From Deltaproteobacteria bacterium (GTDB lineage Bacteria; Myxococcota_A; UBA9160; UBA4427): a DNA stretch of 5,319 nt. Shown here in pieces: positions 1 to 4,626 of the stretch; the first letter of the stretch is position 1, and each line of letters opens with the position of its first letter. The position numbers and the translations under genes are program-made. The stretch spans positions 1-5,319 of the forward strand of contig DRKE01000166.1 in NCBI GenBank assembly GCA_011051925.1, read 5' to 3'. The notes under the pieces are model-generated. The model was not told the origin of the DNA. It made no database searches and worked only from the letters and a program-made list of their open reading frames with translations.

Positions 1-13
1 CCCGCCTCACCTT

Positions 14-29
14 GGTGACGGATGTCACA
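14..29. promoter_or_regulatory. CRP/FNR-like palindromic operator candidate
   Basis: The minus strand reads TGTGA-CATCCG-TCACC. This matches the CRP-family consensus TGTGA-N6-TCACA at 9 of 10 positions and contains a perfect inner palindrome, GTGAC-N4-GTCAC. It sits about 105 bases downstream of the ugd stop, next to an A/T-rich patch (29-40) that is unusual in this GC-rich window. It could control a gene starting just beyond the left edge. It is not a convincing terminator: the stem is only 5 bp and no T-run follows on either strand. A chance palindrome is possible, and no regulator is visible in the window. Confidence 0.3.
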
Positions 30-115
30 AAATATCCATTCTCCCGGATCATTCCGACTTTCCGGGACCTCCCGACGGCCGTTTTCCTTCCGCCGGGCAT
101 CCCCGGGATCGGACG

Positions 116-135
116 AGGGGGCCCGGATTCCCCCT
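116..135 (-). other. Short G/C hairpin over the ugd stop codon
   Basis: AGGGGG and CCCCCT form a perfect 6-bp stem around an 8-base loop, starting inside the TAG stop of the UDP-glucose dehydrogenase gene. No U-run follows on the minus strand, so it is not a standard intrinsic terminator. It might still pause polymerase or protect the 3' end of the transcript. Such stems arise easily by chance in DNA this rich in G and C. Confidence 0.2.
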
Positions 136-1450
136 AGCGCCCGACGCCCCAGTATTGGAACCCGGCCTCGGCCATCCGTTCCCGATCGTAGATGTTCCGA
201 AGGTCGACCATGCGGGATTCCGCCATGAGCGCCTTCGCGCGGGCGAGATCGATCATCCGGAATTCGTTCCACTCGGTGACGATGACCATCACCTCGGCGT
301 CGGCCAGGGCTTCATAGGCATCCTTGCAGAGCCTCATCTCGGGAATCAGCCGCCCGGCCTCGGGCATGGCGGCGGGATCATAGGCGCGGATCTTCGCGCC
401 CCGATCGAGCAGGCCCCGGACGATCGAGAGCGCCGGGGCCTCCCGGATGTCATCGGTCTCGGGTTTGAAGGAAAGCCCGAGCACCGCGACGGTCTTGCCA
501 CGCGCGTCTCCGTCGAGCGCATCCACGACCTTCTCGACCATCCGCTTCCTCTGGCGCTCGTTCACCCGGATCGAGGCTTCGACGATCGCGAACTCATGTC
601 CGAGTTCCCGGGCGAAGTGGGCGGCCGACTGGGTATCCTTCGGAAAACAGGACCCCCCGAATCCAGGTCCGGCATGCAGGAATTTCTTGCCGATCCGCCG
701 GTCGAGCCCCATCGCCCGAGCGATCGCCTGGACATCCCCGCCCACGCTCTCGCACAGGACCGAGATCTCGTTGATGAAGGAGATCTTCGTGGCCAGGAAG
801 GCGTTGGCTGCGTATTTCGACAACTCGGCCGTGTGGATGTTCGTCTCGACGAAGGGCGTCTCGTTGAGGTAGAGCGGCCGATAGAGGTCCTTCATGATCG
901 CGATGGCCTGATCGTCGCCCGCGTCCGTTCCGATCACGACGCGATCGGGACGCATGAAGTCGCCAATGGCGGCGCCCTCGCGAAGAAACTCGGGATTCGA
1001 CGCGACGCTGAAACGGGTCTTGTCCCCGCGACGATCGAGTTCCTCCTGGATCCAGCCCCGGATCTTGTCCGACGTTCCGACCGGCACCGTGCTCTTGGTC
1101 ACGACGACCTTGTAGCTGTCGATGGATTGCCCGATCTCGCGAGCGACGCCTTCGATGAATCGGAGATCCGTACTGCCGTCCTCTGCCGCGGGGGTGCCCA
1201 CCGCGAGGAAGATCACGAGCGCCTGATCGATCGCCTGGGCGGTATCGGTCGTGAACGAGAGTCGCCCTCCCCGTACGTTGCGTGCGACGATCTCGTCGAG
1301 CCCGGGCTCGTAGATCGGAATCTCACCGCGCTGGAGCGCCTCGATCTTCTCCTGCAGCTTGTCGACACAGGTAACCTGGACACCGAACTCGGAGAAGCAC
1401 GCCCCTGTCACCAGTCCTACATAACCCGTTCCAATGACCGTGATGTTCAT
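134..1450 (-). CDS. ugd: UDP-glucose 6-dehydrogenase
   Basis: Oxidises UDP-glucose to UDP-glucuronate with two NAD+, in the cytoplasm, supplying an acidic sugar nucleotide for EPS. The protein has 438 residues, normal for bacterial Ugd. An N-terminal Rossmann fold carries the GxGxxG motif (VIGTGYVGL, residues 5-13). The active-site elements of the family are all visible: Thr121 in KSTVPVG, Glu154 and Glu158 in NPEFLREG, Lys212 and Asn216 in SKYAANAF, and the catalytic Cys268 with Asp272 in GPGFGGSCFPKD. The C-terminal UDP-binding domain starts near residue 318 (GKTVAVLGLSFKPETDDIRE). The ATG start is preceded by AAGGA with a 5-base spacer, a good ribosome site. It is the last gene of the visible operon, 102 bases after the glycosyltransferase. 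It looks intact. The related UDP-ManNAc dehydrogenase family is less likely because the motifs and N-terminus are typical of Ugd; substrate choice is by homology. Confidence 0.96.
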   Translation of the reverse strand: MNITVIGTGYVGLVTGACFSEFGVQVTCVDKLQEKIEALQRGEIPIYEPGLDEIVARNVRGGRLSFTTDTAQAIDQALVIFLAVGTPAAEDGSTDLRFIEGVAREIGQSIDSYKVVVTKSTVPVGTSDKIRGWIQEELDRRGDKTRFSVASNPEFLREGAAIGDFMRPDRVVIGTDAGDDQAIAIMKDLYRPLYLNETPFVETNIHTAELSKYAANAFLATKISFINEISVLCESVGGDVQAIARAMGLDRRIGKKFLHAGPGFGGSCFPKDTQSAAHFARELGHEFAIVEASIRVNERQRKRMVEKVVDALDGDARGKTVAVLGLSFKPETDDIREAPALSIVRGLLDRGAKIRAYDPAAMPEAGRLIPEMRLCKDAYEALADAEVMVIVTEWNEFRMIDLARAKALMAESRMVDLRNIYDRERMAEAGFQYWGVGR

Positions 1451-1552
1451 GAGATTCCTTTCTGCTGCAACACGATGACCCCGAAGGCATTCGCGAGGAG
1501 CATCCCGTCATGCGACCGGGGCGAGCCGTCCCCGCCCGACCCGTCCCAGGAG

Positions 1553-2725
1553 TCAGTTGGCACCCTCTTCACGGGCCACCGTACCTTCGCTTTCCCGATT
1601 CTCGATTCCCGTCGCCGGATCCGGCGGAGCCTCTTCATGCACCTCGAGCGAGAACGCATCGAGATTGCGAAGCAACCGGATCGTCACGGCGACGACCGCC
1701 GCGAGGTAGATGAACGCCAACCAACCGTCGAGCTGCGAAAACGACACCGCGATCATGCAGAAACAGGCGGTCAGGAAATAGAGCATCAAGACGGCATTCT
1801 TGTGGGAACCCTCCCGAACCAGCAGGCGATGATGCATGTGCAGCCGGTCGGGGGAGAAGACGCCCCGCCCGCTCCGCAAGCGGCGGACGATCGAGAGCAG
1901 CGTATCGAGCAGCGGGATCGCCAGCGCCAGGATCGGCACGAGGAAGGCCAGAAAAGCGGCCTTGCGATAGCCCTCGAGCGCGAGCAGTGCGAGTCCGAAA
2001 CCGATGAAGAGCGAGCCCGTGTCCCCGAGGAAGATCCGGGCAGGCGGAAAGTTGTACGGGAGATAACCGATCAGCGAGCCGAAGAGCGCCAGTCCGATCA
2101 CGACGCCCGTCCACTGCCCCGCCTGCCAGCAGATCACGGTCAACGTCGCCGCGATGATCGCCCCGACGCCCGCGGCCAGGCCATCGAGTCCATCGATCAG
2201 GTTCATCGCGTTGGTCACGCCGACGATCCAGAGAAGGGATACGGGCCAGACGATCCAGAGAGGAACGACGAAGGTATGGGACGTGATCGGATCGCTGAAG
2301 AGATCCACCCGGAATCCGGCCTCGACCGCGATGACGGCGGCCGCGATCTGGAAGCCGAGCTTCCACGGGGCCGGCATCGTGTACCGGTCGTCCCAGGCGC
2401 CTACGGCCAGCAGGAGTGCCCCCCCGGTCGCGAATCCCGTCACGCCCGCCGGCAGGGACGACGAAAGAAGCCCCGCCGTGACGAGTCCCGCCGCGCAGCC
2501 GAGACCCACGGCGAGTCCGCCCAGCAGCGGCATCTCCTTCCGGCGGCTGACCTTGCGTTCACTCGGTCGATCGACGACGCCGAGCCGGCGCGCCAGGAGG
2601 ATGACGAGCGGCGTCGACCCGGCAGCGACGACCGACGCGACGACGACGATCGCTATGGCTCGAATCTCGTCCAACCTGGAGCTTCTCCATGCGGATCTTC
2701 CGGCCCGACGGGCAGAATGATCCAC
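1553..2725 (-). CDS. WecA/MraY-family undecaprenyl-phosphate sugar-1-phosphate transferase
   Basis: An integral inner-membrane enzyme that transfers a sugar-1-phosphate (in WecA, GlcNAc-1-P) from a UDP-sugar to undecaprenyl phosphate, the priming step of glycan synthesis. About eleven hydrophobic segments are spread over residues 20-350. Family motifs are in order: PLLGG (66-70), the Asp-Asp pair at 112-113 in GAWDD, NAMNLIDGLDG (172-182) with Asp178 and Asp181, FLGDTGS (232-238), and the His motif HMHH (296-299). A hydrophilic acidic tail follows residue 360. The sugar acceptor cannot be read from sequence. The start is uncertain. The longest frame opens with GTG at 2725, but the first 17 residues are Arg/Ser-rich and unlike the family. 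A TTG at 2674 has GGAG ten bases upstream and gives a family-like N-terminus (LDEIRAIAIVVV). The longer form is reported so that nothing is lost. It lies 74 bases (125 with the TTG) after the tyrosine kinase gene and is probably cotranscribed. Confidence 0.93.
   Translation of the reverse strand: MDHSARRAGRSAWRSSRLDEIRAIAIVVVASVVAAGSTPLVILLARRLGVVDRPSERKVSRRKEMPLLGGLAVGLGCAAGLVTAGLLSSSLPAGVTGFATGGALLLAVGAWDDRYTMPAPWKLGFQIAAAVIAVEAGFRVDLFSDPITSHTFVVPLWIVWPVSLLWIVGVTNAMNLIDGLDGLAAGVGAIIAATLTVICWQAGQWTGVVIGLALFGSLIGYLPYNFPPARIFLGDTGSLFIGFGLALLALEGYRKAAFLAFLVPILALAIPLLDTLLSIVRRLRSGRGVFSPDRLHMHHRLLVREGSHKNAVLMLYFLTACFCMIAVSFSQLDGWLAFIYLAAVVAVTIRLLRNLDAFSLEVHEEAPPDPATGIENRESEGTVAREEGAN
1591..1610. 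repeat. Degenerate 20-bp direct repeat, copy 1
   Basis: This copy reads TTTCCCGATTCTCGATTCCC on the plus strand and matches the copy at 2736-2755 at 17 of 20 positions. It lies inside the 3' end of the glycosyltransferase gene, where it encodes part of the low-complexity tail (around IENRES). The second copy is just upstream of the same gene, so the pair brackets it in direct orientation. It may be a remnant of a dispersed junction repeat or chance similarity in biased DNA. Confidence 0.3.
2672..2688 (-). promoter_or_regulatory. Alternative ribosome site and TTG start for the glycosyltransferase
   Basis: On the minus strand GGAG (2688-2685) is followed after ten bases by an in-frame TTG (2674-2672). 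Starting here removes 17 Arg/Ser-rich residues that do not resemble the family and leaves a short head directly before the first membrane helix, as is usual for WecA/MraY proteins. The upstream GTG at 2725 has only a purine patch (GAGAGAGC) directly against it, with poor spacing. This favours the TTG without proving it. Confidence 0.4.
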
Positions 2726-2735
2726 GCTCTCTCGA

Positions 2736-2755
2736 TTTCCCGGCTCTCGATCCCC
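2736..2755. repeat. Degenerate 20-bp direct repeat, copy 2
   Basis: This copy reads TTTCCCGGCTCTCGATCCCC on the plus strand and differs from the copy at 1591-1610 at three positions. It lies in the gap between the tyrosine kinase stop and the glycosyltransferase start. A nested 8-base direct repeat, CTCTCGAT, occurs at 2729-2736 and 2744-2751. Function is unknown. Confidence 0.3.
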
Positions 2756-2774
2756 CGACCCGGAGAAGACCCGC

Positions 2775-2797
2775 CCCGGCCCTCCCCGCTGGCCGGG
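2775..2797 (-). other. GC-only hairpin between kinase and glycosyltransferase genes
   Basis: CCCGGCC (2775-2781) pairs perfectly with GGCCGGG (2791-2797) around a 9-base loop. The stem is seven G-C pairs and begins three bases after the kinase TGA stop. On the minus strand the following sequence is GCGGGTCTTCTCC, which lacks a real U-run, so it is at best a weak intrinsic terminator. It may act as an attenuator or 3'-end stabiliser that lowers expression of the two downstream sugar-metabolism genes relative to the assembly genes. That role is inferred from position and stem only. Confidence 0.4.
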
Positions 2798-2799
2798 AA

Positions 2800-3654
2800 T
2801 CAGTAGTAGCCGTACTGCTCACGCGTCGCCTCGGATCCGTTCAGGACCATTCCGACCACCCGGCGCCGATCCAGGATGTCCAACGCCGCCTGAACGTCTT
2901 CCTGGGGCGTGACGCCGGCCCTCACGACCATGATCAGTCCGTCGCAGATCTCCGAGACGCTCTTCGCGTCCGGCAGCCCCAGACACGCGGGCGTGTCCAG
3001 GATGATCCGATCGTAGCGACCCGCCACCTCCTCGATCAGTCTCCGCATCTCGGGCGAAGCCAGCAGCTCCGACGGATTCGACGGGATCGATCGGACCGGA
3101 AGGATGTCGAGATTGATTCCATCGAGCTTGAGAATCGCGTCATCGACCGTCGCCTGGTTGAGCAGGACTTCGCCGAGACCGACCTGGGGTTGGAGGCCGA
3201 GCGTCCAATGGACCTTGGGACGCCGAAGGTCGCAGTCGATCAGGAGGACATTGCGACCGACACTCATCGCGGTCACCGTCGCCAGGTTCACCGAACAGGT
3301 GGACTTCCCCTCTCCCGAGTTGGCACTCGTGACCGCGAGGGTCTTGAGCGGTCGCTGGGACGCGAGGGCATCGAGCCGTCCGCGGAGACTCCGATACTGC
3401 TCCGCCACGTAGGAGTCGGGCTGGAGAAGCGCGATTCGCCGCTTGTTGGCCTCGTTCGCCCCCTCGACCTCGGGGGTCTTCCGCCCCTTCAACAGCCGGG
3501 CGAGGAATCCGGACGGACGGGCTTCGACCGGCGGGGCCACCGCGCCCTCGAAAGCCGCCGGGGGCGCTGCCGCCGCTGGCGGAGCATCCACCCCGGACAC
3601 CTTCCGGCGTCGCTCTTGTTCCGCGCGCTGCAGCGCTTCGTAATGCTTGGGCAT
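2800..3654 (-). CDS. Stand-alone polysaccharide tyrosine autokinase (BY-kinase, CpsD-like)
   Basis: A cytoplasmic P-loop tyrosine kinase that works with a Wzz-type membrane partner to control polymerisation and export of EPS by cycles of autophosphorylation. It has 284 residues and no membrane segment, so it is the separate (CpsD/CapB) form, not the fused Wzc form. An N-terminal peptide KHYEALQRAEQER (3-15) is followed by an Ala/Pro linker (about 23-47). Next come the oligomerisation-type motif E85-x2-R88-x2-R91, Walker A SANSGEGKST (110-119), Walker A' LLIDCDLRRP (137-146) and Walker B RIILDTPA (216-223); the last has Ala where DTPP is usual. The C-terminus ends in QYGYY, giving Tyr281, Tyr283 and Tyr284 as likely autophosphorylation sites. 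The ATG has GGAG seven bases upstream. The gene starts 34 bases after the ATPase gene. A MinD/ParA-type ATPase is the alternative, but the Tyr tail and context favour the kinase. Confidence 0.93.
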   Translation of the reverse strand: MPKHYEALQRAEQERRRKVSGVDAPPAAAAPPAAFEGAVAPPVEARPSGFLARLLKGRKTPEVEGANEANKRRIALLQPDSYVAEQYRSLRGRLDALASQRPLKTLAVTSANSGEGKSTCSVNLATVTAMSVGRNVLLIDCDLRRPKVHWTLGLQPQVGLGEVLLNQATVDDAILKLDGINLDILPVRSIPSNPSELLASPEMRRLIEEVAGRYDRIILDTPACLGLPDAKSVSEICDGLIMVVRAGVTPQEDVQAALDILDRRRVVGMVLNGSEATREQYGYY

Positions 3655-3670
3655 TCCAATACTCCCTCAA

Positions 3671-3686
3671 ACCCTCGTCCCGAATC
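3671..3686. repeat. Junction repeat, short copy
   Basis: ACCCTCG-TCCCGAATC on the plus strand lies in the 34-base gap between the ATPase stop and the kinase start. The same 16 bases, split by the 5-base insert GCCGA, occur at 4629-4649 over the 3' end of the chain-length gene. Both copies are therefore at gene ends and in the same orientation. Chance similarity in purine-biased junction DNA is possible. Confidence 0.3.
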
Positions 3687-3688
3687 AC

Positions 3689-4588
3689 CTAGCGTCGGAA
3701 TCGGAGCAGTCTGCGTCTCGATCGTCTTTTCGGGGGTTTCACCCGCCCCCCGCCGGTATCCGCGTCTTCGACCTCGTCCTTGCCGACGAGCCCGAGATCG
3801 TGTGCAACTTCGCGTATGGCATCCGCTCCGAGCGTCGGCTGCTGACGCGCGTATCCGAGGAGCAGCGCGCCGTCACAAACGTTGTTGATCAGTCGCGGAA
3901 CGCCCTCCGTCACACGAAAGAGTTCCTTCATCGCCCTCTTGTTGAAGATACCCCGACCCGTGTAGCCTGCCTTGGCCAGGCGTCCATTCACGTACTCCAC
4001 GATCTCGACCTCGTCGAAGGGCCGCAGACGGTGGCGAAGCGCGATCCGCTGGCGAAGCTGACGCAGCTCCGGTCGATCGATCAGCGCCTGCAACTCCGGT
4101 TGGCCGACCAACATGATCTGGATCAGTTTGGAGGTCGGCGTCTCCAGATTCGAGAGCAACCGGATCTCCTCGAGCATCTCCGCCGAAAGGTTCTGGGCCT
4201 CGTCGACGATCAGCAGGACCCGTTCGTTCGCCGCGAGCTTCTCGATCAGGTAGTGGTTGAGGGCGAGCAGGTACTCGGCCTTGGACTCGCAGGCCGGACC
4301 GACACCGAGTTCTTCGAAGAGCATCCTGAAGAAACCGAGCGGATCGAGTCTGGGATTGAAGATGAAGGCGGAATTCGTCGTCGAATCGAGCTGCCCGAGG
4401 AGCGCGTGCAGGAGGGTCGTCTTGCCGGTCCCGACCTCCCCTGTGAGCATCACGAATCCCTTGCCGGAATTCACGGCGTACACCAGCGTCGCGAGACCCT
4501 CCCGATGGGCCTCCCCCAGATGCAGGAAGGACGGGTCGGGCGTCATTTCGAAGGGCGAACGGATCAGCCCGTAGTACTCCTTGTACAT
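3689..4588 (-). CDS. ExeA-like AAA+ ATPase of an XrtA/PEP-CTERM-type EPS locus
   Basis: A predicted cytoplasmic or membrane-associated ATPase of the ExeA/GspA family, in the subgroup seen in XrtA (PEP-CTERM) EPS loci. Its exact job there is not established. It has 299 residues. The family N-terminus YYGLIRSPFEMTPDPSFL (5-22) is followed by Walker A GEVGTGKT (50-57), Walker B VLLIVDEAQ (124-132) with Asp129 and Glu130, a sensor-1-like LVGQPEL (160-166), an Arg-rich stretch (176-189) that may supply the arginine finger, and sensor-2-like GVPRLINN (229-236). The true ExeA membrane segment and peptidoglycan-binding domain are absent. The last 16 residues, KPPKRRSRRRLLRFRR, are strongly basic. The ATG follows a purine-rich leader (AAGGGA about ten bases upstream), 38 bases after the chain-length gene. 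Its place between the Wzz-like and kinase genes argues for a role in EPS export or chain-length control. Related TniB/TnsC ATPases are unlikely given the context. Confidence 0.92.
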   Translation of the reverse strand: MYKEYYGLIRSPFEMTPDPSFLHLGEAHREGLATLVYAVNSGKGFVMLTGEVGTGKTTLLHALLGQLDSTTNSAFIFNPRLDPLGFFRMLFEELGVGPACESKAEYLLALNHYLIEKLAANERVLLIVDEAQNLSAEMLEEIRLLSNLETPTSKLIQIMLVGQPELQALIDRPELRQLRQRIALRHRLRPFDEVEIVEYVNGRLAKAGYTGRGIFNKRAMKELFRVTEGVPRLINNVCDGALLLGYARQQPTLGADAIREVAHDLGLVGKDEVEDADTGGGRVKPPKRRSRRRLLRFRR

Positions 4589-4626
4589 CTCTTCTACGTC
4601 CCTTCTTCCTGCTTCCCTGCTGCCCC

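Noticed and set aside
1..100. Minus-strand frame from ATG at 100 (or ATG at 52) open to the left edge, possibly the next gene
   Set aside because: Only 17-33 codons are visible, with no convincing ribosome site and no recognisable peptide, and the frame runs over the CRP-like palindrome. It cannot be supported without more sequence.
1515..1540. GC-rich hairpin in the gap before ugd
   Set aside because: The stem is only 5 bp (CGGGG/CCCCG), with competing alternative pairings and no U-run. It is expected by chance in this composition.
155..2806. 883-codon open frame on the plus strand antisense to ugd and the glycosyltransferase
   Set aside because: It lies opposite two well-supported genes in a GC-rich region where stops are rare in the mirrored frame. 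The product is a Arg/Asp/Glu/His/Pro-rich string with no recognisable domain, as expected for an antisense shadow.
2689..3888. 399-codon plus-strand frame opposite the kinase gene
   Set aside because: Antisense shadow of the kinase and part of the ATPase gene, with the same charged low-complexity composition and no family motif.
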